The notes beneath the pieces were generated by a model. That model ran no database searches. It was given only the letters and a program-made list of their open reading frames with translations, and was not told the origin of the DNA. Position numbers and translations under genes: made by a program. From an uncultured Devosia sp. (lineage in GTDB: Bacteria; Pseudomonadota; Alphaproteobacteria; Rhizobiales; Devosiaceae), in the NCBI RefSeq assembly GCF_946479885.1, contig NZ_CAMLHM010000038.1, positions 1-41,882 of the forward strand: a stretch of 41,882 bases of DNA, read 5' to 3'. Below, in pieces: positions 26,019 to 34,621 of this stretch. Within the stretch, counting starts at the first letter, position 1; each line of letters begins with the position of its first letter.

Positions 26019-26051
26019 GCAAGTTCCTGGCAAGTTCTCGGCAAGTTCTTG
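26019..26051 (+). repeat. Three tandem 11-bp repeats (array 2)
   Basis: Units GCAAGTTCCTG, GCAAGTTCTCG and GCAAGTTCTTG follow without gaps, about 100 bp upstream of aroK. The shared GCAA(A/G) core is the same as in array 1 but on the opposite strand; the arrays are 46 bp apart. Confidence 0.72.
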
Positions 26052-26154
26052 ACAGGCGGGGTGCGGACGGCTTCATAGCGGCAGCATTGTTTGTCGCGTT
26101 TTCCGGGCGGCGAACCGGTATCCACTTCGCCTGAAAACGCTTGGGGAGCGCCTC

Positions 26155-26739
26155 TTGAACCGACCGGACCCGGCATCGCGGCAGGCCCGAGCTGAAGAAC
26201 TGGCCGAGCAACTCGCCGGCCGGCCACTGGTGCTGGTTGGCATGATGGGCGCCGGCAAGACCACGGTCGGCCGCCGCGTCGCTGCCCGCCTCAACCGCCA
26301 GTTTCTCGATAGCGACGAGGAAATCGAGAAGGCGGCGCAGATGACCGTGCCCGAGATTTTCGAACAGCGTGGCGAGCCCGAGTTCCGCGCCGGGGAAACC
26401 CGGGTCATCGCCCGCGTGCTCAAGGAACAGGGCGTGGTGCTGGCCACCGGCGGCGGCGCCTTTGTCAACCAGGAGACGCGCGCGCTGGTCAAGGCCGAGG
26501 CGGTCTCGGTGTGGCTCAAGGCCGAGGCGGACATCCTGTTCGAGCGCGTCTCGCGGCGCAGCAACCGCCCGCTGCTCAAGACGGCTAACCCCCGTGCCAC
26601 CCTCGAAAAGCTGATCGAGGATCGCTATCCGATCTATGCCGAGGCCGATGTCACGGTGATTTCGCGCGATGTGCCGCAGGACGTGGTTGCCGGCCACGTC
26701 ATCGATGCCGTACTCGGCTATCTCAAGCGCCAGGACTGA
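26155..26739 (+). CDS. aroK: Shikimate kinase
   Basis: 194 aa, somewhat longer than E. coli AroK because of a 25-residue N-terminal extension usual in rhizobia. It phosphorylates shikimate at the 3-OH. Seen: the P-loop GMMGAGKTT at residues 29-37, the DSDEEIE substrate Asp region near 52, FRAGETRVIARVL with the substrate Arg, ATGGGAF near residue 97, and the lid SRRSNRPLL. The start must be TTG at 26155, since the next Met is already in the P-loop; GGGGAG lies 6 nt upstream, supporting it. aroB follows after 5 nt. Confidence 0.96.
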   Translation: MNRPDPASRQARAEELAEQLAGRPLVLVGMMGAGKTTVGRRVAARLNRQFLDSDEEIEKAAQMTVPEIFEQRGEPEFRAGETRVIARVLKEQGVVLATGGGAFVNQETRALVKAEAVSVWLKAEADILFERVSRRSNRPLLKTANPRATLEKLIEDRYPIYAEADVTVISRDVPQDVVAGHVIDAVLGYLKRQD

Positions 26740-26744
26740 CCCAG

Positions 26745-27857
26745 ATGCCCGACATTGCCCACACGGTTCACGTCGCCCTCGGCGACCGTGCCTATGACAT
26801 CCTGATCGGGCCCCGGCTGCTCGACGAGGCCGGCGCCATCCTGGCCGGGCGCTTTCCGGGGCGGCGCTATGGCATCATCACCGACGACAACGTCGCCAAG
26901 GCACAGTTGCCGCGGCTGATCGCATCGCTCGATGCTGCCGGGCTTGGTCACACCGAGATCGTGCTGCCGGCCGGCGAGGCGACAAAATCCTGGGCCTATC
27001 TCGGCCAGGCGGTCGAGGGCATCCTGGCGGCGCGGCTGGAGCGCGGCGACCTGGTGATTGCGCTGGGTGGTGGGGTGATTGGCGATCTGGCCGGCTTTGC
27101 CGCCTCCATTGCCCGACGCGGCATGGATTTCGTGCAGATGCCGACCTCGCTTTTGGCGCAGGTCGACAGTTCCGTGGGCGGCAAGACCGGCATCAATTCG
27201 CCACACGGCAAGAACCTGATCGGCGCCTTCCACCAGCCCAAGCTGGTGCTGGCTGACCTCTCGACGCTCGATACGCTCAGCCCGCGCCAATTCGCCGCCG
27301 GCTATGCCGAGGTGGTCAAATACGGGCTCATCGATGACGAGGAGTTCTTCTTCTGGCTGGAGGAGCATCAGGCCGAGATCTTCGCGGGCGGCCCGGCGCG
27401 GGGCGAGGCGATCGCGCGCTGCTGCGCTCACAAGGCGCGGGTCGTGATCGAGGACGAAAAGGAACTGGGCGTCCGCGCCCTGCTCAATCTGGGCCACACA
27501 TTCGGGCATGCGCTGGAAAAGGATACCGGCTATTCCGACCGCCTGCTGCATGGCGAGGGCGTCGCGATCGGCATGGTGTTGGCGCATGGCTTTTCGGCAC
27601 GGCTGGGGCTGGCGCCGAGCCAGGATACCGGTCGCATCGCCGCGCACTTGCAGAAATCGGGCCTGCCCACCACCTTGGGTGATATCCCCGGCACGCTGGG
27701 TTCCACCGAAACACTGATGGCCGCTATCGCGCAGGACAAGAAAGTCTCGCGCGGGGCGCTGACCTTCATCCTGACGCGGGGCATCGGCAAGGCGTTCATC
27801 GAGAAGAACGTCGATGGTGCGGCGGTGGCTGATTTTATCGAGGATATGCGGGGGTAG
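26745..27857 (+). CDS. aroB: 3-dehydroquinate synthase
   Basis: 370 aa. It turns DAHP into 3-dehydroquinate in the shikimate pathway, using NAD+ and a divalent metal. Landmarks: the NAD-binding region ALGGGVIGDLAGFAASIARR, the MPTSLLAQVDSSVGGKTGIN motif with catalytic Lys, the metal ligands in YAEVVKYGLIDDEEFF (Glu) and LLNLGHTFGHALE plus LHGEGVAIGM (His). Length is normal. It forms an operon with aroK. In several Hyphomicrobiales a CNNM/hemolysin-type gene comes next; here BolA follows directly on the other strand. Confidence 0.97.
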   Translation: MPDIAHTVHVALGDRAYDILIGPRLLDEAGAILAGRFPGRRYGIITDDNVAKAQLPRLIASLDAAGLGHTEIVLPAGEATKSWAYLGQAVEGILAARLERGDLVIALGGGVIGDLAGFAASIARRGMDFVQMPTSLLAQVDSSVGGKTGINSPHGKNLIGAFHQPKLVLADLSTLDTLSPRQFAAGYAEVVKYGLIDDEEFFFWLEEHQAEIFAGGPARGEAIARCCAHKARVVIEDEKELGVRALLNLGHTFGHALEKDTGYSDRLLHGEGVAIGMVLAHGFSARLGLAPSQDTGRIAAHLQKSGLPTTLGDIPGTLGSTETLMAAIAQDKKVSRGALTFILTRGIGKAFIEKNVDGAAVADFIEDMRG

Positions 27858-27887
27858 TTCTTCTCACCGACGGGGAGGGGAAAACGG

Positions 27888-28163
27888 CTATTTCCAGGGC
27901 CCAGCCGCGGGCAAGACTTCGATCGCGAGGGCGTGCACGGGGTTGTTCATCAGCTCGGCAATCGCCTCGTTGACGGCGCGGTGTTGCGCCACGCGGCTCA
28001 TCCCGTCAAAATGACGGGTCGCGATTCTGACACGAAAATGGGTTTCACCACCCTCCCGCCATCCGGCATGGCCATGATGGAGCGATGATTCATCGATCAC
28101 ATCGAGGAAAGCGGGGGCAAATTTGCTGGTGAGCTTGGCGGTTAAGGTGTCTTTTACGGACAT
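27888..28163 (-). CDS. BolA-family protein
   Basis: 91 aa, a complete BolA domain. The helix-turn pattern KDTLTAKLTSKFAPAFLDVI is followed by the conserved HHGHAGWREGGETHFRVRI and the class motif SRVAQHRAVNEAIAELMNNP, ending HALAIEV. BolA proteins bind monothiol glutaredoxins with a shared [2Fe-2S] cluster and influence iron regulation or morphology. The His residues expected for cluster binding are present. It is divergent from the J-domain gene 42 nt away and converges on aroB. Confidence 0.93.
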   Translation of the reverse strand: MSVKDTLTAKLTSKFAPAFLDVIDESSLHHGHAGWREGGETHFRVRIATRHFDGMSRVAQHRAVNEAIAELMNNPVHALAIEVLPAAGPWK

Positions 28164-28205
28164 CGCGTCGGGTTCTCTTTGGTCTGAGGCACTTAACTAG
28201 GCGCA

Positions 28206-28832
28206 ATGAAACTGCAATCCAAGCTCTTCGATACCATTCGCATCAAGCCGCGCCGGGAAGAAAAGCCCGCGCCGGTCGAGCATGCCTGTGACTGGGAAGG
28301 GTGCGACCTGGCCGGCGAATACCGGGCCCCCAAGGGCCATCGCAGCGAGGGTCAGTACCACCATTTCTGCCTCGAGCATGTCCGGCACTACAATACGGCG
28401 TTCAACTTCTTCGCCGGCATGGAAAAAGATGAGCTGGAGGAGGCGCTGCATGCGCCGCCCAAGGCAGAATCGCGCTCCAGCTTTGCCACCGGCAACCCGG
28501 GCACGCGCACCTCGCGCCAGGGCGCTGCAGGCCTGCGTCCGGGCGACCGCTTCGGCGATCCGTTCGGCGTGTTTGCCAAATATCGTCATCGCCAGGCACA
28601 AAAGCCGGCCGCAGAACGGGTAAAGCCGTTGCATGAGCAGGATCGGCGGGCGCTGGAAACGCTGGGCATTGTCGGCCAGGCCAAGTCCGAGGACATCAAA
28701 CGCGCCTACAAGACCCTGGTCAAAATCCACCATCCCGATGCCAATGGTGGCGACAAATCCTCCGAAGAGCGCCTGCGCACCATTATCGCGGCCTATAGCC
28801 ACCTCAAGAAGACAGGGTTCGTGGCGAAATAA
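28206..28832 (+). CDS. J-domain (DnaJ-like) protein with N-terminal zinc-type motif
   Basis: 208 aa. The C-terminal 60 residues are a J domain (DRRALETLGIVGQAKSEDIK, then RAYKTLVKIHHPDANGGDKS) with the essential HPD at residues 176-178; the J domain stimulates DnaK-type chaperones. The N-terminal part has Cys28, Cys33, His52/53, Cys55 and His58 arranged like a small zinc site (CDWEGC...HHFCLEH), followed by the FNFFAGM segment and a Gly/Arg-rich linker. This reversed layout, J domain last, is found in a conserved alphaproteobacterial family located near cobS. Function unknown, possibly a dedicated co-chaperone. Start ATG at 28206. Confidence 0.92.
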   Translation: MKLQSKLFDTIRIKPRREEKPAPVEHACDWEGCDLAGEYRAPKGHRSEGQYHHFCLEHVRHYNTAFNFFAGMEKDELEEALHAPPKAESRSSFATGNPGTRTSRQGAAGLRPGDRFGDPFGVFAKYRHRQAQKPAAERVKPLHEQDRRALETLGIVGQAKSEDIKRAYKTLVKIHHPDANGGDKSSEERLRTIIAAYSHLKKTGFVAK

Positions 28833-28852
28833 CGTTCGCTGACCTTGCCCGG

Positions 28853-28947
28853 CCACCGGCGTTCCCTCGGGCTTGGCCCGAGGGTCTTCCGCCCCTCGTG
28901 CCGGATGGAGAGCGGCCCTCGGGTCAAGCCCGAGGGAACGCCGGTGG
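28853..28947. repeat. Paired-palindrome repeat, family A (copy 1, 95 bp)
   Basis: Inverted ends of about 32 bp begin CCACCGGCGTTCCCTCGGGC on both strands; each end holds a CCCTCGGG-CTTG-CCCGAGGG type hairpin. About 30 bp of unique DNA lies between. Located between the J-domain and cobS genes. Confidence 0.7.
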
Positions 28948-29064
28948 ATATGGAAGGCGCAGTGCTTTCCACCTTCCAAGTGCCTACCGCCACAGTCACA
29001 ATGCTGCTATAGAGCCCGCGACTTTAACGCCTCCCGCCTCGATTTTTCCGCCAAGAGCTTTGCC

Positions 29065-30048
29065 ATGACTGAGTACACCAATCTGCCCGACACCGAATAT
29101 TCGGCCCGGGAGCTGTTCGGTATCGACACGGACATGAAGGTGATGGGCTACAAGGAAGCCAATAGCCACGTGCCGCCCGTCGATCCGGATTACCTGTTCG
29201 ACCGCAACACCACGCTGGCAATTCTGGCAGGCTTTGCCTTTAACCGCCGCGTCATGGTGCAGGGCTATCACGGCACCGGCAAATCCACGCATATCGAGCA
29301 GGTCGCGGCGCGCCTCAACTGGCCGCTGGTCCGCGTCAACCTCGATTCGCATGTGTCGCGTATCGATCTCGTCGGCAAGGACGCGATCGTGCTCAAGGAC
29401 GGCAAGCAGATCACCGAATTCCGTGACGGCATCCTGCCCTGGGCCGTGCAGAACAATGTCGCGCTGGTGTTCGACGAATACGATGCCGGCCGCCCGGACG
29501 TGATGTTCGTGATCCAGCGCGTGCTCGAAGTGGCGGGGCGCCTGACCCTGCTCGACCAGAACCGCGTGATCGTGCCGCATCCGGCCTTCCGCCTGTTCTC
29601 GACCACCAATACGATTGGTTTGGGCGATACGTCGGGCCTCTATCACGGCACCCAGCAGATCAACCAGGGCCAGATGGACCGCTGGAGCCTGGTGACCACG
29701 CTCAACTACCTGCCGCATGACAAGGAAGTGGGCATCGTCCTGGCCAAGAACAAAGCCTATGGCGAGACCGAAAAGGGCAAGAAGCTCATCGGCAATATGG
29801 TGCGTCTGGCCGACCTCACCCGCTCGGCCTTCATCAATGGCGATCTCAGCACCGTGATGAGCCCGCGTACCGTCATCACCTGGGCCGAAAACACCCAGAT
29901 TTTCGGTGGCGATACCGGCTTTGCCTTCCGCCTGACCTTCCTCAACAAGTGCGACGAACTCGAACGCCCGGTCGTGGCCGAGTTCTACCAGCGCGTGTTC
30001 GGCGAAGACCTGCCGGAAAGCTCGGCCAACCTCGCCGTTACGGCTTAA
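29065..30048 (+). CDS. cobS: Cobaltochelatase subunit CobS
   Basis: 327 aa, an AAA+ ATPase. With CobT and CobN it inserts cobalt into hydrogenobyrinic acid a,c-diamide in aerobic B12 synthesis; CobS-CobT form the motor and CobN (not in the window) binds the corrin. Seen: Walker [10 protein letters not shown] (67-75), Walker [12 protein letters not shown] (132-142), sensor region [12 protein letters not shown] and the C-terminal lid. The ATG at 29065 is the conserved MTEYTNLPD start; a longer reading would extend into the repeat element. cobT follows in the same direction after 162 bp that hold another repeat. No B12 riboswitch is recognisable upstream. Confidence 0.97.
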   Translation: MTEYTNLPDTEYSARELFGIDTDMKVMGYKEANSHVPPVDPDYLFDRNTTLAILAGFAFNRRVMVQGYHGTGKSTHIEQVAARLNWPLVRVNLDSHVSRIDLVGKDAIVLKDGKQITEFRDGILPWAVQNNVALVFDEYDAGRPDVMFVIQRVLEVAGRLTLLDQNRVIVPHPAFRLFSTTNTIGLGDTSGLYHGTQQINQGQMDRWSLVTTLNYLPHDKEVGIVLAKNKAYGETEKGKKLIGNMVRLADLTRSAFINGDLSTVMSPRTVITWAENTQIFGGDTGFAFRLTFLNKCDELERPVVAEFYQRVFGEDLPESSANLAVTA

Positions 30049-30075
30049 GACACATTCTCCCGGCGCCAGTCGGGA

Positions 30076-30194
30076 GACCCCTCATCCGGCCCTGCGGGCC
30101 ACCTTCTCCCCCGAGGGGCGAAGGGAACGCGGTGGCCGTCCAGGCTCTGAACTGCCCCCTCGCCCCTTTGGGGAGAGGGTTGGGGTGAGGGGTC
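30076..30194. repeat. 119-bp palindromic repeat between cobS and cobT, family B-like (copy 4)
   Basis: Both ends begin GACCCCTCA(T/C)CC when read inwards, and each carries a CTCCCC/GGGG(C/A)GA-type hairpin. It fills nearly all of the cobS-cobT gap, so it would sit inside the mRNA if the genes are co-transcribed. Confidence 0.6.
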
Positions 30195-30210
30195 TTCCGG
30201 GACCATCCGA

Positions 30211-32100
30211 ATGGCACAACCACCGCGCAGCAAAGCCAACAAGCCCGACCAGACCCAGGTGTTCAAATCCGCCATGGGGGCAACGGTGCGCGCCATCGGT
30301 GCCAAGGCAGACCTCGAGGTGACCTTCACCTCCGACCGGCCCCTGCTGACCTCGGACAAGGCGCGGCTGGCCAACCTGCCGCGGCTGCCGACGCGGCGCG
30401 ATATCGCCATTGCCCGCGGGCAGGGCGACGCCATGGCCATGCGCCTGGCCAGCCACGACCCCGATACCCACCGCAAGCGTTCGCCGATGGACCCCGTCGC
30501 CCGCGCCGCCTTCGATGCGCTGGAACAGGCCCGCGTCGAGGCGCTCGGCTGCGTGCGCATGCCGGGCATGGTGGGCAATATCGGCGAAATGCTGGAAGAC
30601 CGGCTGTTCCGCGCCAATTTCGCCGAGGTCGACAACAAGGGGGATGCCCCCATTGCCGAAGCGCTGGGCCTGCTGCTGCGGGAGAAACTCGCCGGCGTGC
30701 CCGTGCCGCCTTCGGGCCATGCGCTGGTCGATCTGTGGCGCCAGGAAATCGAGGACAAGGGTGGCAAGTCTCTCGATGAACTGCTGACCCGCTACGAGAA
30801 CCAGGACGAGTTTTCGCGCGCCGCCAAGATGCTGCTGCGCGACCTCAACCTCGTGCCGGAAAGCGAGCTGGACGATCCTGACTCCTCCGACGAGGAAGAG
30901 GGCGAGGACCAGGAGCCCGAACAGGGCGACAGCTCCGACAAGTCGCCCGAGCAGGGCGAGGGCGAGAACGACAGCCAGGACAGCGAGCAGGACGAGCAGG
31001 CCGGCGAGTCGGAGGAAACCGGCGACGTCGAGGGCATGGAATCGGACATGGCCGATACCGATGAGGACGCGGCCGCCGAAGCTGGCGAAGACGCGCCCAT
31101 GCCGCCGCCGGCCAAGGATGGCGGCACCCAGCTCACCAACCAGTTCCAGTACAAGGTGTTCACCACCAAGTTCGACGAGATCGTCAAGGCGGCCGAACTC
31201 TGCCCGCCCGACGAGCTCGACCAGTTGCGCGCTCTGCTCGACAAGCAACTCGAAAACCTCGCCGGCGCCGTGGCGCGGCTGGCCAACAAGCTGCAGCGCC
31301 GCCTGATGGCCAAGCAAAATCGCAGCTGGCAGTTCGACCTCGAAGAGGGGCTGCTCGATACGGCTCGCCTCACTCGCGTGGTCACCGATCCGATGCAGGC
31401 GCTGAGCTTCAAGGTCGAGAACGACACCGATTTCCGCGACACCATCGTGACGCTGCTGATCGACAATTCCGGCTCGATGCGCGGCCGGCCGATCACCATT
31501 GCGGCGATCTGCGGCGATATTCTCGCCCGCACGCTGGAGCGGTGCGGCGTCAAGGTCGAGATCCTGGGCTTCACCACCCGCGCCTGGAAGGGCGGCAAGA
31601 GCCGCGAAGCCTGGCTCGAAGCCAATCGCCCGGCCAATCCGGGGCGCGTGAACGATGTGCGCCACATCATCTACAAGGCAGCCGACGAGCCGTGGCGCCA
31701 TGCCCGGCGCAATCTCGGCCTGATGATGCGCGAAGGCCTGCTCAAGGAAAATATCGACGGCGAGGCGCTCGAATGGGCGCGCAAGCGCCTGATGGCGCGG
31801 CCAGAGGCCCGCCGTATCCTGATGGTGATTTCCGATGGCGCGCCGGTCGATGACAGCACGCAGTCGGTCAATGCCGGCAATTATCTGGAGGCTCATCTCC
31901 GCCAGGTGATCGAGGATATCGAAACCCGCTCGCCCATCCAGCTGGTTGCGGTCGGCATCGGCCACGATGTGACGCGCTATTATCGCCGCGCCGTGACGTT
32001 GCTCGATGCCGAGGAACTGGCGGGAGCACTGACGGACGAGCTGGCGGCGCTGTTCGACGAGGAAATGCCGACGCAGACGCGGCGGCGGGGCCGCGGGTGA
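30211..32100 (+). CDS. cobT: Cobaltochelatase subunit CobT
   Basis: 629 aa, the typical CobT size. It partners CobS in the ATP-driven cobalt chelatase. The N-terminal domain (residues 1-215) is followed by a strongly acidic Asp/Glu/Ser-rich linker (about 220-297) and a C-terminal von Willebrand A domain whose MIDAS motif DNSGS is at residues 418-422, with the later Thr/Asp residues in [10 protein letters not shown] and [10 protein letters not shown]. The vWA domain is thought to contact the CobN subunit. The phytase-like gene starts inside its stop codon (GTGA overlap), so it is translationally coupled. Confidence 0.97.
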   Translation: MAQPPRSKANKPDQTQVFKSAMGATVRAIGAKADLEVTFTSDRPLLTSDKARLANLPRLPTRRDIAIARGQGDAMAMRLASHDPDTHRKRSPMDPVARAAFDALEQARVEALGCVRMPGMVGNIGEMLEDRLFRANFAEVDNKGDAPIAEALGLLLREKLAGVPVPPSGHALVDLWRQEIEDKGGKSLDELLTRYENQDEFSRAAKMLLRDLNLVPESELDDPDSSDEEEGEDQEPEQGDSSDKSPEQGEGENDSQDSEQDEQAGESEETGDVEGMESDMADTDEDAAAEAGEDAPMPPPAKDGGTQLTNQFQYKVFTTKFDEIVKAAELCPPDELDQLRALLDKQLENLAGAVARLANKLQRRLMAKQNRSWQFDLEEGLLDTARLTRVVTDPMQALSFKVENDTDFRDTIVTLLIDNSGSMRGRPITIAAICGDILARTLERCGVKVEILGFTTRAWKGGKSREAWLEANRPANPGRVNDVRHIIYKAADEPWRHARRNLGLMMREGLLKENIDGEALEWARKRLMARPEARRILMVISDGAPVDDSTQSVNAGNYLEAHLRQVIEDIETRSPIQLVAVGIGHDVTRYYRRAVTLLDAEELAGALTDELAALFDEEMPTQTRRRGRG

Positions 32101-33089
32101 GCTGGGGCCGGCTGGCCATCGTCGTGACGGCACTGGCGGGGAGCCTTCCCGCCGCCGCCGTCGAAGTGACGGTCAGCGCCAGCCCGATCACTCAGTTCGG
32201 CGACAGCCAGGTGGATCAGCCGGCCGGCGGTCTGATCTTTCGCGGCGGTATTGCGCTGGTGAGCCAGGACGATACCTTTGGCGGGCTCTCCAGCCTCACC
32301 ATGACCGGCCCGGACCAGCAGGCCACCTTTGTCAGCGATCGCGGCAATTTCGTTACCGGGCGGCTCGCCTATGACGATGCGGGGCGCCTGTTCGGCTTCA
32401 TCGGCACGCGGGTCGAACCGATGCGCAATTCCAAGGGCGATGTGCTGCCGCGCCAATATGCCAAGGATGCCGAAAGCGTCGATACGGTCTATCGCGACGG
32501 TGTCGCGGTGGCGGTACGCGTCGGCTTCGAGCACCTGACGCGGGTGGCAGATTTTGACCTTGTCGATGCCATGCCGGGGGGCGCGGCGCGGGAAGTGACT
32601 ATCCCCGACTGGCTCAGTGACCTGCGGACCAACGAGTCCCTTGAAGCCCTGTGCATCGCGCCCGCGGCCTCGCCGGTGGCGGGATCAACCCTGCTGCTGG
32701 CCGAAGAGGCGCTCGATTCGGAGGGTAACAATCGCGGCTGGCTACTGGGGCAGAACGACAAGGGCCCGATGGCCTATCAGGATAGCCCGGTGGTGAGCCC
32801 CACCGATTGCGCTTTCCTGCCCAATGGCGACCTGCTGGTGCTGGAGCGCGGCGTTTCGATGCTGAACTTCGTGATGAACCTGCGCCGGGTTCCGGCCGCC
32901 GAGGTGCGCCCCAACCACGTCATGGCCGGCGAACTGCTGCTGTCGGCGTCCGGCGGCACCATCGACAATATGGAATCGCTGGCCGTGCACACGACGCCCG
33001 ATGGCGAGCTGCGTATCCTCATCGGCTCGGACAACAACTTCAACGACTGGCAGCGGACCCTGCTGCTGGAATTCGCGCTCGTGGAGTGA
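32097..33089 (+). CDS. Esterase-like activity of phytase family protein, exported
   Basis: 330 aa. A signal peptide ([19 protein letters not shown]) precedes a single phytase-like beta-propeller domain ([91 protein letters not shown]). Members are secreted or periplasmic hydrolases with broad phosphatase/esterase potential; the true substrate is unknown. GTG start at 32097 overlaps the cobT stop by 4 nt, so it is expressed with cobST, a link seen in rhizobial genomes but without a known role in B12 synthesis. Confidence 0.88.
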   Translation: MSWGRLAIVVTALAGSLPAAAVEVTVSASPITQFGDSQVDQPAGGLIFRGGIALVSQDDTFGGLSSLTMTGPDQQATFVSDRGNFVTGRLAYDDAGRLFGFIGTRVEPMRNSKGDVLPRQYAKDAESVDTVYRDGVAVAVRVGFEHLTRVADFDLVDAMPGGAAREVTIPDWLSDLRTNESLEALCIAPAASPVAGSTLLLAEEALDSEGNNRGWLLGQNDKGPMAYQDSPVVSPTDCAFLPNGDLLVLERGVSMLNFVMNLRRVPAAEVRPNHVMAGELLLSASGGTIDNMESLAVHTTPDGELRILIGSDNNFNDWQRTLLLEFALVE

Positions 33090-33112
33090 GGCGAGATATT
33101 GCCCCACGCACT

Positions 33113-33149
33113 GCGTTCCCTCGGGTCAAGCCCGAGGGAACGCCGGTGG
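33113..33149. repeat. Single family A palindrome (copy 2, half element)
   Basis: GCGTTCCCTCGGG-TCAAG-CCCGAGGGAACGC, followed by CGGTGG, matches one end of the element at 28853-28947. Lies between converging genes and may terminate transcription from both. Confidence 0.65.
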
Positions 33150-33165
33150 TCGGGATGGATAGGCG

Positions 33166-33852
33166 CTAAGCCCCCGCCCCAAGCGGCGGCAGGGGCATGA
33201 GGCGACCCATCAGGGCGCGATAGGGGGCCAGCAGCACCAGGGCGGCGAGGAATTTCACCAGGAAGTCACCCGAGGCCAGCGAGAACCAGAGCGGGACTTC
33301 GGGGCCGACGCCGAGCCAGGGAGCGGGGAAGCCCAGGGAATTGTCGGTCATACCGAACAGGGCATCGATGCCTGCCAGGGCCGGCGCGAAGGCGACCGAA
33401 AAGAAGATGGTCGTATCGATCAGCGAACCGAACAGCGACCCGGCCAGCGGCGGCAGGAACCAGGCCTTGCTGGCGCGCAGGCGCGAGAACACGGCGATAT
33501 CGAGCAGCTGGCCCACCAGAAATGCGCAGGCCGAGGCAAGCGCGATGCGCTGCGTGGTAGCGGGCGTGCCGCCGGCATTCCAGGGCAGGGGATTGTAGCT
33601 GAGGTAGAACGACAGGGCCAAGCCGACGGCAAAGCCGACCAGCACCACCAGCCGGGCCCGGGCCGGGCCGTCATAGCGGTTGGTGAGATCGGTCACCAGG
33701 AAAGCGAAGGGGAAAGTGAAGGCGCCCCAGGTCAGGAGGTCAGCCAAGTTGACCGAGCCGAGCTGGATGCGGAGCGGGTAGAGCACCAGGATATTGGACG
33801 CGGCAACAACCGCGACCATGGCGGCAATAGCCGCCAGGAGACGAGCAAGCAT
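33166..33852 (-). CDS. VUT / YhhQ-family transporter (probable queuosine precursor uptake)
   Basis: 228 aa with about six membrane helices. The pattern VVAASNILVLYPLRIQ, LTWGAFTFPFAFLVTDLTNR, ACAFLVGQLLDIAVFSRLR, and FGSLIDTTIFFSVAFA followed by a helix ending near KFLAALVLLAPYRALM is that of the VUT family, whose E. coli member YhhQ imports queuosine precursors (preQ0/preQ1). Substrate here is inferred. ATG at 33852 is preferred over 33885 because TGAGG lies about 9 nt upstream and the longer form adds a polar start. Converges on the phytase-like gene; rpmB lies downstream on the same strand's upstream side. Confidence 0.88.
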   Translation of the reverse strand: MLARLLAAIAAMVAVVAASNILVLYPLRIQLGSVNLADLLTWGAFTFPFAFLVTDLTNRYDGPARARLVVLVGFAVGLALSFYLSYNPLPWNAGGTPATTQRIALASACAFLVGQLLDIAVFSRLRASKAWFLPPLAGSLFGSLIDTTIFFSVAFAPALAGIDALFGMTDNSLGFPAPWLGVGPEVPLWFSLASGDFLVKFLAALVLLAPYRALMGRLMPLPPLGAGA

Positions 33853-33941
33853 CAGAATGCACCTCAGTTGAGCACCGGCTGGCATCAGACCAGAGCGCTG
33901 TTCGCTAGCGAGTTGGCGGCGGAAATGCCACCTACTCGATC

Positions 33942-34025
33942 GTCACCCTCGGGCTTGCCCCAAGGGGTCTATACTTACCACCCGCTCCGCAAGTGCAGAG
34001 CCCTCGGGTCAAGCCCGAGGGTGAC
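33942..34025. repeat. Paired-palindrome repeat, family A (copy 3, 84 bp)
   Basis: GTCACCCTCGGGCTTG on the left and its mirror CAAGCCCGAGGGTGAC on the right, each part of a CCCTCGGG/CCCGAGGG-type hairpin, enclose about 35 unique bp. Same length as the copy at 39799-39882. Located between rpmB and the VUT gene. Confidence 0.72.
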
Positions 34026-34124
34026 GGCCGGTGAGTGGGTGAGAGCGGTGCTTGCACAGCCCCCAAAAAAACAAAACCGCGCGGAGCGTACCCCACGCGG
34101 TTCGATATCGAAGGCGCCGATCGC

Positions 34125-34409
34125 TTAGGCAGCGAGGGCGGCGCGAATTTCCTTCTTGATGCCTGCAGCCAGCGGCGACAGGTCGGCATCGTCCTGCTTG
34201 AGCAGGAAGGCATCCAGGCCACCGCGGTGTTCGACGGTGCGGAGCGCCGCGGCGCAGATACGCAGCTTGACCGGGCGGTTCAGCGCGTCCGAGAGCAGCG
34301 TGACGTTCAGCAGGTTCGGGAGGAACCGGCGACGGGTGCGGTTGAGCGCGTGCGAAACGTTGTTGCCAACCATTACGCCCTTGCCAGTCAGTTCACAGCG
34401 ACGTGCCAT
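34125..34409 (-). CDS. rpmB: 50S ribosomal protein L28
   Basis: 94 aa, the alphaproteobacterial length. Landmarks are the start [58 protein letters not shown] and the basic/Ala-rich end. It is a structural protein of the large ribosomal subunit. AGGA lies 10 nt before the ATG. It stands alone, with its promoter in the 212-bp spacer shared with the divergent DUF3108 gene. Confidence 0.98.
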   Translation of the reverse strand: MARRCELTGKGVMVGNNVSHALNRTRRRFLPNLLNVTLLSDALNRPVKLRICAAALRTVEHRGGLDAFLLKQDDADLSPLAAGIKKEIRAALAA

Positions 34410-34621
34410 TTAGCGATATCCTATTTGTGTAAAGGTCCTGCGTGGCGGAGAAGTCCGCGACGGGCCTCGATTGTTGTGAAATCTGGCGCGTCTTTAGAGA
34501 AAATGGCCGTCGCCGTCAAGGCAAACGGGACTCAAACGCCCGCGAGCGCCTTGCATGGGCCCTGTCGCGCAGGCAATTTTGAGCAAAGCGATGATTCGCA
34601 TCCTACAGAGAACCTGTTGTC

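Noticed and set aside
25940..26051. CRISPR-like array
   Set aside because: Units are 11 bp without spacers and no cas genes are present; a regulator site is a better reading.
28833..29064. Cobalamin riboswitch before cobS
   Set aside because: No B12-box-like sequence seen; the spacer is mostly a family A repeat.
30082..32133. 683-codon minus-strand frame opposite cobT
   Set aside because: Composition mirrors the acidic cobT linker; no domain seen.
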